A stretch of 64,000 nucleotides of DNA. Origin: Ptychodera flava. Taxonomy: Eukaryota > Hemichordata > Enteropneusta > Ptychoderidae. The notes under the pieces were generated by a model. It was not told the origin of the DNA, ran no database searches, and saw nothing but the letters and a program-made list of their open reading frames with translations. Of the stretch, positions 49,510-60,731 are shown one piece after another. The stretch lies in NCBI RefSeq assembly GCF_041260155.1, contig NC_091947.1:2926501-2990500 (forward strand), in the 5' to 3' direction. Numbering within the stretch: position 1 is the stretch's first letter; every line of letters starts with the position of its first letter. Both the position numbers and the translations under genes were made by a program.

Positions 49510-51530
49510 TCAGGCTGTGGAGAACTGGTCAGATTTTAGCCCCTTGACGGCGAAGACATCCACGTAGAAGCTACCTCCGTTCCACGTTAGGACCTACGAA
49601 GACGATGGCAAGGAAGACCACGTGGGCGACAAAGTACTGGTACCACATCCAGGTGAGTAACAGCATGCACGTACACATGAAGTAACAGACTGTATAGTAC
49701 ACTACAAGACGCATCCTAGATTTAATTTGAGTGGGGAAAGGAGAAAATTGTACGTAAGAATCGGCACCACAAAATATAAATTACTTTAAATTTTCAATGA
49801 CTGTGTACTCGAAAAGCAACTATACGATTATTCAATGCGTGGTTTCGAAGACTTCAATTCTTGCAGTTGTCGAGTTTCGATAGCCGTCGCCCCGGATCGT
49901 AAATAACAGTTCTCCGGCGACTTCTGTACGTAAATATTTCCCAAGTACAACTCTGGTAAAACAGGCATTTCCAGAATATCATTTCTCCAATACAAGTGAC
50001 AAAGCGCATACAAGGTTCGGGCAAGGTTTTTATTATGTATACACGTGACCTGCAACTCACCTTGGACCAAAGAGGTTGGCTAGTTTATATTGGATAGAGT
50101 TTTCATCGGACGTGAAGTACCTGTAACTATCTAGATACTCATCTGATGGTCCGAAATAAAATAGAACGAGAATGCAGCTTACATGTGGTACTTCGCTGTA
50201 GATTGCAGATGTCACGTCATCAACGTAGTTCAAAAAATAATGAATATCCGGACTGAATAAACTGAACCTTTCGTAAAATACCGAGTTATAGATGTACGGA
50301 ATTTTTTGTCGTTGGAATAATTTAATTTCTTGTTTGACAGCCCGGCCCTCGTGGTCTCAGTAAAATATCATATTCGTAATGATTATTTGTCACGTCACGT
50401 TTATTTATAAATTTTAAAGCAATGATTTTTTTATTCAGCTTGATTTTTCGGTACGCTTGGAATGTATCTGACGGACGATCATGAGAATAATTGTCATTGA
50501 CACATTGGTGAAAAGCTATATTTTCTCACCATTCGTCACATGATGGGTTATTATTTTTTTAAATCGTCTAAATTGTGATTATGTTACCTTAGCTATCATA
50601 TTTTATATACATTACGAATTAAAGTTATTATCTTACCTGACTATGATGTAGATAATGAATACGTACAACATCTGTAATGTAAGCGAAACACTATAGGTTA
50701 TGATACAATCCATGTTGGATTGGTATTATTATCGTTGTGGTAGTCGAAGTCATGCCATATTTTTCTTGATAATTTTTATGATGCTAGTTCGCATGTTTTG
50801 CGGGGAGGATGGTGTTGAGTGATTTCTGGCTGTTGTGGCACTATATCTGCGTTTTGCCTCAGTGATGCTCGTTTGTTTCATAGAAGGGGGCCATGGCCGT
50901 AAAATCATAGCAGTTGGCGCTGTGACCTTAACCAATTGAGTGCTGTAATTTTCCAGTCAAAATTTCATTGCAACACTTTACCCTTTTTTAATGAATTTTT
51001 CTGTATTTTTATAGTTTTGCAGCTAATTGACATAGCTTTTCATAGGCTTCAGTTTTTGACCAAAACTTTTGGGAAAATCTGAAAAAAAAAATCGTTGGTG
51101 CCATACAGGGCAATAAAAACTGGTATTGGCACTCTAAATGTTAACAAGTTTGTGAACAAAGTTTACGATATGGGCACTTACTGAATGCGCGACGAAGAGG
51201 GCCAGTGGGGTAGCAACTAGCCAGACCAAGTCAGGCCCGGTGTGTTGTTGCAAAAATATCGTGTACCAATGTTGGCCGGCTAACTCAGGGTACCACCTCA
51301 CACCGAACGTTACGTATGCAGGGAGTAAATAAATGAATATCGACGTCATCTTGTCGAGACTGTGCAACACCAGTGAGTTTCTGTAGAGGGCCACAGCCCA
51401 CAGGAGTGGTCCGTTCCCCATTGCAAATACCATATGGAAGAGGTGCTCATTGTTTGGGAATGCCCTGCCAAAAGTATAAATGTAACGTTTAAAGGTGCCA
51501 TGTAACATCTAGCAGGTGAAGATGGAGGTG

Positions 51531-51604
<74 letters not shown>

Positions 51605-53851
51605 CTATTCCATAATTTTTTTCATAACCATTTGCCCTGTCAGTACTGAGTACTATGAATTAATTGTTAAATTAGCTGGATGTTAAGACATACACCACAC
51701 TTACATAAAAATAAAACGATATGATGTGTATTCTTTCTCTGCCAAGTTCGGTGGTTGACAGGTTCACAAATGTTTCACAGAATATAAAAATATGAGCAGC
51801 TTTAAAATGAACCCTACTAGCTTGTTCAGCTTTTAGTACACCGCACTTATTGCATTCATTTTCTGATATTCATGGCGGACTATATTAGGAAAATATGTAG
51901 GAGCAGGTCTTGTCTAATAAAATGGTAATTTCATCTCAATTTGAACAGGCTATCGGCCTGAAAACATCAACACGACAACTTTAAGTAGTAACGACAGGAA
52001 ACGAAGATGAAAATAGGAAGCATTTCGTTTTTCAAGAGTAAAACATTTTACACTAAACAAATCTGAATTAGCCATCAATAATTGAAAGTAATTAGATGGA
52101 GCGGTCACAAGAAGTTTGAAAATGTTAAATGTCCAATACGGCTAATTTTTGGTAGTTGAATATACAAGCTATAAACATAATAATAACATTCCATAAAGAA
52201 AATCGTTCAGACACGCACGATTTTGAGCGAATATTTTACCGATCCGACATTGCAACACTATCTTCTGATTCAGAAATGTCGACCTTGTCTGTATTCTAAC
52301 AACTTTTCATGAGATTTTAGATAAGTTTTGCGTCATTGACATTTGCCTTTCAACTTTGGCCTCGATGTTTCCGCCGCCATGCATAGTTACTGAAAACATT
52401 TTGACAATCAGCGGACCTTTCACAAGCTATTATGGCACTTACCACAGATACACCCTACACGTGATATTGGCTATTATGGCACTTACCACAGATACACCCT
52501 ACACGTGATATTGGTTATTATGGCACTTACCACAGATACACCATACATGTGACATTGGCTATTATGGCACTTACCACAGGTACACCATACATGTGATATT
52601 GGCTATTATGGCACTTACCACAGGTACACCATACATGTGATATTGGCTATTATGGCACTTACCACAGGTACACCATACACGTGATATTGGCTATTATGGC
52701 ACTTACCACAGGTACACCATACATGTGATATTGGCTATTATGGCACTTACCACAGGTACACCATACATGTGATAAATGCTATTATGGCACTTACCACAGA
52801 TACACCATACACGTGATATTGGCTATTATGGCACTTACCACAGGTACACCATACACGTGATATTGGCAATGTAGCAGAAGTCCAACATAAAGAGATGCCA
52901 CTTGACAGGCCCAAGGTACCAACGGATCCGTAATGCAAGTAAGATAGGCGCACATATCGTGTAGTAGTAAGGTAAAATCCATGGTACGACACAGAGACCG
53001 AATGCCCATACAAAAAGATTGGCTACTGCCAAGACGAACACTATCTTCTCCGGGATGTGATTTTTCCAAAGGAACTGGAAAGAGACAATGGGATCTCAAC
53101 AATGGGATCCAATGCAACTGTTCGGCTCTTCATCATGGCCAGTATGTGTGTGTACTGTTCAATGATATTTCAATGTGGATTGTACACAATTCATTTGTCA
53201 TAAATAACACTGCATTAAGTTGTATACTCAATGTATTGTTTTGCATTGGATAATAGTTCGTATTTCAACATACTTATGGGAAGAGGAGACGAAAATGTAT
53301 CTGTCTTCTGTTAGGAACACTTTGTAAATATCATCAAAATAACAGTTTCCATAATCTCTTTAGAGTTAGCTGTTTTAGTTTCAAATCAAACCACTATGTA
53401 AGCCTTGACATGTTTAGCATGTATTTCATGGACATCCTGAGGTTCCGCTTTCTGAGAGTAGGCCATGTGAGAGTCTAGGATTTCAATTTGGAAATAGTAT
53501 GGAGAAACTAAAACACTCTGGCAAAATATCACATTTTATGAATCATGTAACGGGAATCAAATACCCAACGCTCAATTTGAGAATAAGTAGTCTCGAAAAT
53601 GATATTGAAACTGCGGTTAGTTTATAACCCTACTTTCTCCTTGCATTTTTTCTAATAGCAAACTGCATCGGAAACAATATACTTACCGAAACGAAACCGG
53701 TTTTATCGTCAGTAGCCGAAAATTCCACCTTTTTCTCTTGAAAATAGTCACTCTCTGTTGACATGGATATACTAGTAATTACATCCTCATTTTCGTCTAT
53801 AAGGCATTCTTTGTCTATCTGGTAACTGTTATCCGCCAAACTTTTCGACAT
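49510..53851 (-). CDS. Glycerophosphocholine acyltransferase (yeast GPC1-like, DUF2838), with a one-base frameshift in the last exon
   Basis: Six exons, 53851-53687, 53074-52839, 51464-51182, 50671-50637, 50120-50061 and 49715-49510, join in phase up to the last exon. The family acylates glycerophosphocholine to lysophosphatidylcholine in the ER membrane. The first 55 residues are hydrophilic, then several membrane helices follow (VFVLAVANLFVWAFGLCVV, ILPYYYTICAPILLAL). The signature YRNSLVLHSLDKMTS lies at residues 161-175, and the C-terminal signature TWNGGSFYVDVFAVKGL near residue 303. In the last exon these two halves are in different frames: as read, translation stops at 49571 after VERR. 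One extra A near 49587 would explain it (a sequencing error or a real allele); the intended product is then 327 residues. Exon 2 is followed by a 44-bp donor-bearing minisatellite. Confidence 0.87.
51533..51601. repeat. (GA)n microsatellite
   Basis: A GA run interrupted once, just upstream of exon 3 of the acyltransferase gene, about 70 bases from its acceptor. Confidence 0.95.
52427..52866 (-). repeat. Ten-copy 44-bp minisatellite carrying the exon 2 splice donor
   Basis: Units repeat at 44 bases (for example 52427, 52471, 52515). On the minus strand each contains the last 27 bases of exon 2 (ending GGTGTACCTGTG) followed by GTAAGTGCCATAATAG. The true exon end is the unit nearest the exon (donor at 52838). 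The remaining copies lie at the start of intron 2, all with an intact GTAAGT donor. Variants are few (ACAGG/ACAGA, CACGTG/CATGTG), so expansion is recent. Confidence 0.92.
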
Positions 53852-54373
53852 AGTGGTTACGGTTGTCCTAGGACCGCAGCTGAAATATATTTCCGTGTAA
53901 AAAAGGGAGAGAATTAAACTCACTTTATATTTATCGGGTTTCGGAAGACGCGTACTTTCCGATGTTTAATGGTCTCATTAAACGACAAACGAAACGGTGT
54001 TTCGACGGGGGGATCTCCGTACGTTACTCAACTGTGTTTTGATAGATATATGTGAGAAAAGAACGAAAGCTGTAGGGACGACGGGATTTTTCTTTCTCCA
54101 TTCAAGCTAGTGCTTCAACCCTTGTGTAATTCAAACAAATGTTCCAGCATGATGCCGGGAATAGCCGAAATAAAGGAATCTGTGCGACGCAATGAAATGT
54201 TTTCTTTCATGTGTGTATGCACGTTAACGTTAATTTTCTTGAGTTGTTTCCGAAAGATCGCGTAGCGTATACATAGCATATTCTGAGTCTGAAAACAAAA
54301 ACGATACGAGAATTTGTCCCACTTCGCTACAATGTCCACTCGGTAATACCTCATGATGGTACATATGTCACAG

Positions 54374-54470
54374 TGCTATACGCCTTCGCTTGCTCCCTTG
54401 AGCAAGGCACTTCACTCCTCATACATTGGGTAGTGGGTATATGGGTACCTCATCCGGTAAGTGGGCATTC
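54374..54470. mobile_element. SINE-like tail fragment
   Basis: CTTGAGCAAGGCACTTCACT followed by CATTGGGTAGTGGGTATATGGGTACCT resembles the tail region of widespread deuterostome and invertebrate SINEs. This is recognition by eye; no A/B boxes are seen. Confidence 0.4.
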
Positions 54471-54947
54471 GTCAGTTGGAACTTGGATGATGGATTGAAC
54501 ATAATACAGTATACCTCCACGGTAATAACTGTGTGTGAATTTGTCGTTCCCTTTATACTTCGTATTTTGAAATAAAAAATGATTTCTGGGTACATCCCTC
54601 CCGTTTGTTGTTGTAATCAAATTTCCGCATTTGCTTGTCAACTCGCTTTGCAAACTTCCGCATTCACAACAGTTGCTAGCGTATGCGAAAACAAAAGAAC
54701 ATTCCAACGCCGAGCACTGAACTACCCACAATGCTTTGGTATAGTATACATATATCGAACCGCTCCTAGCCCCTGTTGCATGTTGCACAGTTTGGCCTTC
54801 CGTCGCAGGCCTCTCTACCATGTTGCTTTCATGATCCGGTCACGTGTCTCATTTCTAGTTCTGTGCTTACTTCATTCGGATCGCTCCACTGTACTTTTTG
54901 ATACTGTTTGTTCAGAGCGCAAGTCGACCCTAAGGCCGCGTTCAAAA

Positions 54948-56560
54948 AGAATGGTGAGGGGGGGGGGGGCTGGAGGAATCGCGGTTGAAATCTTATTTTT
55001 TTCAGATCGCCCCCTCAATACCCTCAAAAATTTTCAAGTCCCCCCCTCAATAATTTTCAAGTCCCCCCCCCCCAAATTACCATACAGCCGCACATTTATT
55101 AGGAATGCACGCAGAGTAAAAAAAACCATGTAATGTGTCGTTCTGCACGCAAATGTTCAACACTACCTCTTATCGGCAGGTTGTAGAGCCATATACCTAG
55201 GGCAAGTTCTTAAATTGATTCATTTTTAAATGCATCAGTGAACTTTTTGGATTTCTCAGTCTAAGCCGACTTGAGTTTATCCAACTGTGGCCAGTTCAAT
55301 GGCACCAGCTGAAAAGCACACAAAATGACAATCATGAGAGAGTATGAAAATTGTGTATTCCTAGCTATGTTTAACCAAATTGTGAAAAAATGAGCACAGT
55401 GACCTACCGAGAATTTTTTTTTCAAAAGTACAAGACATATACAACTTAGATGCCACTTATAAAATGTTTTACAAAATTGACAATACTGGAAGGTTAAAAT
55501 ATTCCATGAAATTAATGTTTTAATCTCAGAAATTTTGGGTGTAATAATGGCAAATTTGATAAAAAATAAAAGATTCCATTTAGTCACACATTTTTCCATT
55601 TAAATTAGAGTCTTTACTGTTCAAAGTTTTACTTTTGTGTTATTGGTACAATGAGATGTGAAAATTTCATTCACTGCATGAACTTGAAATTAATGGTTTT
55701 ATATATTGATTTTAAGTGATTGTAGAAAAACTGACTTTTCATCGTACATTTGTATAAGATCAAGTACGGTGACCCCATCTTTTTCCTCTAATATTTGATT
55801 CTTCTCATATTCCAGAATTCAAATATCCATGGTAACTGTTAGTCCTCTAGTCTTCTATGCGTTGCTCTCTGGCTGGATCGTGTGTACAAGTAGATGTATG
55901 TTTCACTGTCAATTGAGTGTCCTATGACCGAAACTCTTCTTAAACTACATCAGAGTCAGAGCTACATGTATCACTGTCACTGCCAGTATGTAGTAGCAGG
56001 GCAGTAGTTGTATTAACTTTTTATTTTGACAATATTTTTGTTCAGTTTATACAATTGTGTTCTTGTTCTACTCCCTACAGAATGTTGAGCTATCCAGTAT
56101 TCAGCTTGCCAACACAGCCTACGTGTACCGTGCATTTGCATCATTCAATTATCACCAATATTTAGACAAACGGGCTTTGTTGACAAACTGAATATTGTGT
56201 TTTTCAGCAGCATGCTGTAGAGAGACACCAAGAAACTGTGTTTGATACATTGCATAGAAATATTGAAAAATTATCAACAGTTGTAGCTCCTGCCCCATTA
56301 CAAGGCAAACTTGTTCTACGAAAATTTAATGGCATTCTTACATTTTTAGACTTTTTCGAGATTAAAGACTAGAATAGACAAAATATGACAAAACGGTTCT
56401 AGATTTTGTTTAATTATTACTAACATTAGAACCATTGGACGACATCAAAATGTTGGGTGTCAAAATATTTTCAGGTCCCCCCCCCAATAGGCAGAGCAAA
56501 CTTTCAAGTCCCCCCCTTGACTACCCCAAAAAATTTGAATCCCCCCTGAATTCCTCATAT
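54948..56560 (+). mobile_element. Poly-G-ended repeat, copy A
   Basis: It begins GCGTTCAAAAAGAATGGTGA and a run of G, then CTGGAGGAAT, with C-rich CAAGTCCCCCCC blocks at both ends. The middle (55600-56050) matches copy B (58830-59185) in reverse complement, for example GTTCAAAGTTTTACTT against AAGTAAAACTTTGAAC. No transposase is evident. The exact ends are uncertain. Confidence 0.6.
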
Positions 56561-57700
56561 ACTTTCGTCGCGATCGCGACATATTCTGCAGAATTTTCAG
56601 AACAATATACACCACTTACAGTCACGCGTAGTTAGGTCTGAATTAGCAAGATAAAATGCATCCGTAGTTTAAACTCTCAATAATAAGTTTGTAAGGTCTA
56701 TATGTCTCTCGATGGAAGTGGAATTGTATACAGAAAACGCTGTTATTTTTGGATAGTAACTATTAGTTCAACTTTTAATTCAACAAATGAAGCTTGACAA
56801 GATCACAAGTCTTCGTTTTCCGAATAGTCTGATACCTTAATAGCTTCGCTCATCCCGTTCAGAGCTCTTGCTAACCCGCCTTTTACCGAACAACTAACGG
56901 CGAACAGTCAAATAAAATAACATAAAAATTAACTAAATTAAATCGATGATATGCATAAGAACGTTAACAATTCAGAAACCATACCTCTTGCAAGTTATTT
57001 TGTTACTCACTGCTTGCAAGTCAGACACATAAAGCTCGAGTATTGGCGATGTTGTTAGGCCTATTGTCGGTGTCCATGATTCCCTTCCCGTTGCCGTTCT
57101 CCAGTCTGCCGTATATCCACTGATCGTCGCTTTTCACAAATACAATAATTTAAGTCCAGTGCACAGCGGTCTGGGCATTTGAATAAACCATATTGTGTAG
57201 CGCACCAAAAGGCTTCATGGCAGTTTTGGATCGACTGTGTGGCCCCCGTGTACTCAGCTGCTGACTTCCACATGTTCGGCATGTGGAGTTCGTCTGCCCG
57301 CATTAGCAAAGGCACTTGTTGCGTAATTGTGCTCGATATCTCCGGTTCAGGGACCTACATATACCATAATATCGTTTTCCGTAAACGCATTGGTCGTCCA
57401 GCTTTGATTAGCGATGTTCTAAAACTCAAGTGACACATAAAATACAAAATGAATCCTTCAAGCTTTTTGAAAGGATTCGTATTTTCAAGAGTATGATGGC
57501 AACGTGGTTGGGGGTTCGGGCTTGCAGACTCAAAGACCCTGATCGCTCATGAAGCGACGCTCCAAGGTCTGTACATCAATATAACGATTTTTCTCAGGAC
57601 GGAAAGTCCGATTGTTTTGTGTCCGGTCGTAAGCTTACACAGCAAAGGGTAAATCGAGAAATTGAGTTTGTCTCTTCGATCTCTTCCAGCATATATTGCA

Positions 57701-57731
<31 letters not shown>

Positions 57732-57797
57732 TGTATGTATGTATGTATGTATGTATGTATGTATGTATGTATGTATGTATGTGTGCGTCTGTGTGCC

Positions 57798-57865
<68 letters not shown>
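57701..57865. repeat. (ATGT)n and (AT)n compound microsatellite
   Basis: About 19 ATGT units, a short GTGTGCGTCTGTGTGCC spacer, then about 33 AT units ending at an inverted copy of the ATGGCACACA spacer, so the AT block is itself a perfect hairpin. Confidence 0.95.
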
Positions 57866-57867
<2 letters not shown>

Positions 57868-58212
57868 GGCACACACTCGTTATACTGTACATTTAACATT
57901 ACCAAATTCTACCATACAAACGGTATATATGCCAGGTACGACTATATCGCGACCACGCCAGGCCACCTCATGGCCACTCTAGCCGTCAGGTCCGGCGTGT
58001 CAGTCATGAGTGATACACATGCCTCGCACGGACAAACCCGCGGCAGACAAGATGCAAATAAGACGTTCGCTTGTGAACCTTGAACGACCCCTGTGTCATG
58101 TTTAATTACGAAAGAGCTTATTACCATTATTAATGAGCTGTAAAGAATACAAGGGTCAACTACAGCGATTATTTACTCCACCACGGTCCCTCCGTGACTC
58201 CACTTTTCCCTA

Positions 58213-59190
58213 TTAGGCTGCGTTCAAAAAAAAAACCGGTGGGGGGGGGGGGCTGGAGGAATTCAGGGGGGATTCGAAAATTGGAGGGGGACTTGAAAAT
58301 TTTGCTCTACCTGTAGGGGGGACTTGAAAATTTTTGGTTCCCTTTTGAGTTTTACATTTTCCAATTCCAAGTTTTTGTAGGTAATTCAATGAAAAGTGAA
58401 TACCATTTTTATGTCATCAAAATTTTGTAATGTTAGTCATAATTAAACAAAATCTAGAACCATTTGGTCACATTTCATGACTTTTATCTCGAAGAAATCT
58501 AAACGTGTGATTTGTCGTAAAAAACCACCCAAACTTGAGCCTCGTAACAGGGCAGAAGCTGCAACTGTTAATGATTTCTGCAATATTTCTATGCAATATA
58601 ACAACTACAGTTTCTTGCTATCTCAGTACAGCATTCTCAAACACACAATATTTAGTTTGTCGACAAAGCCTGTATATATAAATACCAATATGTATTTGGT
58701 GATAATTTAATTGGAGTCCAGACTGACAGTCAGTTGTCAGTGATACAAATGCATGGTTGACATACATAGGCTGTGATAGCAAGCTGAATACTGGATAATT
58801 CAACATGCTGTAGGGAGTAGAACATGAACGCAGTTGTAAAATTATCAAAGTTAATACAGCTACTGCCTACGGGTAGTGTCAATATCATGCTCTGCTACTG
58901 CAGTGTCACTGTCTACCTGATCAGTGACAGAGATAGCTCTGACTCTGATGTACATGGTAGTTGAAGAAGAGTTTGGGTCAAATGATGCTCATGACAGTGA
59001 AACATACTTGTACACAAGATTAGGCCAGAGAGCAAAACATGGAAGAACACATAGAAATTTTTGAATTCTGGCATATGAGAAAAATCATATATTAAAGAAA
59101 AAGATGGGGTCACCATGCTTGATTTTCTAAATTTTCACATTCTTGTTATAAAATGATACAGAAGTAAAACTTTGAACAATAAAGACTAAA
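58213..59190 (-). mobile_element. Poly-G-ended repeat, copy B, truncated next to the LINE
   Basis: It begins CTGCGTTCAAAAAAAAAACC and a G run, then CTGGAGGAATTCAGGGGGGATT, and runs in reverse order to copy A. Homology stops near 59190, just before the LINE 5' end, whereas copy A continues with about 400 more bases. Truncation by LINE insertion is the likely reason. Confidence 0.6.
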
Positions 59191-59408
59191 AGTCAGTTCT
59201 GCGCATGACAGTGTTGAGTTAACAGCACAGTCATTTCGCTCTCGCAATTTTCTTCTTTTTCCTCTTGCCAAAAGAGATTTTTACTCCTTTGTCGTCATTG
59301 TGTGGTGTTCCAGTAACACCTCGATCAAGGGAGCACTACCTTTACAAGTTTTCAGCTGTAAAGGTGTCGTTTTTGCCAATTTTTGGAGTTGGTGATTGAG
59401 TTGTGGAA

Positions 59409-60548
59409 ATGCCGAACCGAAAGCAACGTAGATCGAAGAATCAGTCGAAGGACGGACGAGAAAGCGCCAAGAACGAGAGCGAGGACAAGACCTCTAGAAG
59501 GATGAGTGAAGAAGATGGATCAGGTCAAGTAAAAAGTGCAGAATTAGAAGAAAAAGATGAAGATCTAAGGGTAAATTTCAAAGCCTTTGGTCAAAATTTT
59601 CAAGGTTTGAGAGATTTGGACGTAATAAGAAGCGCGAAACAGGTGGTTGGAAAAAATGGTATCGTTGGAGTCCAATTCCTTCCAAAAGGTAGACAATGGT
59701 TAATATATGCAAAGAATGCTGCTTGTAAAAGAAAACTGCTAGTGTCAGGCATCGACATCGCAGGTACACATATGGCATTGAACTCTGTACTACCTGAGGA
59801 CAATGGCATTAGAATATCAATGCATGATCTTCCATTAAATATTCCTGATCAAGTCGTGGCAAATTTCTTAGATGCTTATTGTGACAGAGTGCAGCCAGTC
59901 GTCAAGTGTACGGTCACAGACCCTGAAGACGGCGGGTCATATTTCAACGGAAACAGATATTGTCTTGTGGCCAGTGTCAAAGTACCTATCCCGAACTTTG
60001 CTCAACTAAAGTACATTGAAAATGGACAGCAACGAATCTATAATTTCAGAATTTTCTACTCGGGACAAGACAGAGAGTGCTCTTTATGCCGAGAATGCGG
60101 TCACAAACCAGTAGATTGTCCGAAAAAGCCACCGCTGACGTGTTTCATCTGTAAGGAAGTTGGTCACCGAAGTCAAGAGTGCAAGAAGCAGAAGCTTTGC
60201 TACAAGTGTAACCAAACCGGCCATATAGCCAGAGTTTGCCCTCAAGTTGACATTGAGTTAGTCGACCGCTTCGTTGAATCTTTTTCAATGAAAGCAAGAG
60301 AAGCGCAAGACATGATTGAGAAGGCCATGAATAGAAGTATGTCTCCATCACCGCAGAGGGTTATCACGACGCAAGCTGAAGTACACTCGGTTCGAGAATC
60401 GCAACAGGCAACGGAATCGGTATCACAAGAAACAAATACGAACACTCAACGTAAAGAGGTAAGAGACATAAACCAGCAAGATGTAGAGAAAGAAACGGAA
60501 GGAAAAAAGAAGGGACTGAGAAATACTTTAGCGTTAGTGGCATACTAA
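59409..60548 (+). CDS. LINE ORF1 protein with three CCHC zinc knuckles
   Basis: The 379-residue frame is intact. The N-terminal 60 residues are basic then acidic (KQRRSKNQSK, KDEDLRV). The middle (about 60-220) resembles the RNA-binding domain of L1/Tx1-type ORF1 proteins. Three zinc knuckles of C-x2-C-x4-H-x4-C form follow at about residues 224-277: CSLCRECGHKPVDC, CFICKEVGHRSQEC, CYKCNQTGHIARVC. The tail is polar and charged. It binds element RNA during retrotransposition. I chose the ATG at 59409; the frame is open two codons further upstream. It ends about 180 bases before ORF2. Confidence 0.88.
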   Translation: MPNRKQRRSKNQSKDGRESAKNESEDKTSRRMSEEDGSGQVKSAELEEKDEDLRVNFKAFGQNFQGLRDLDVIRSAKQVVGKNGIVGVQFLPKGRQWLIYAKNAACKRKLLVSGIDIAGTHMALNSVLPEDNGIRISMHDLPLNIPDQVVANFLDAYCDRVQPVVKCTVTDPEDGGSYFNGNRYCLVASVKVPIPNFAQLKYIENGQQRIYNFRIFYSGQDRECSLCRECGHKPVDCPKKPPLTCFICKEVGHRSQECKKQKLCYKCNQTGHIARVCPQVDIELVDRFVESFSMKAREAQDMIEKAMNRSMSPSPQRVITTQAEVHSVRESQQATESVSQETNTNTQRKEVRDINQQDVEKETEGKKKGLRNTLALVAY

Positions 60549-60731
60549 GACAGAAGGATAAGACCGCAAAATTGAGGTCACCCGCCATCGCCTATGGAAC
60601 ATGGCCGAGAAAAGAGACGATGTGAAGTGGTATCACCACCATTGACTGTACATAGTTCAGCAAATAAGTCCTTCTAGATATAAATGTATAGAGAAAATAA
60701 GAATTATTTCAATTTTTTTTGTTACAACTAT

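Larger units (their letters stand above)
53852..58212. other. Upstream flank of the acyltransferase gene with repeats
   Basis: It holds the presumed promoter (53852-54100), a SINE-like piece (54374-54470), repeat copy A (54948-56560) and the ATGT/AT microsatellites (57701-57865). An 84-codon cysteine-containing frame on the minus strand (57061-57315) has no recognised family. Confidence 0.45.

Noticed and set aside
54579-55133. 184-codon plus-strand frame
   Set aside because: It spans the acyltransferase upstream region and runs into the poly-G repeat; low-complexity and without domain similarity.
57061-57315. Cysteine-containing 84-codon frame on the minus strand
   Set aside because: The cysteine spacing fits no domain I know, and a plus-strand frame of equal length overlaps; not called as a gene.
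57619-58083. Long frames over the ATGT/AT microsatellite
   Set aside because: The Tyr-Val-Cys-Met and Tyr-Ile runs are translations of simple repeats, not protein.
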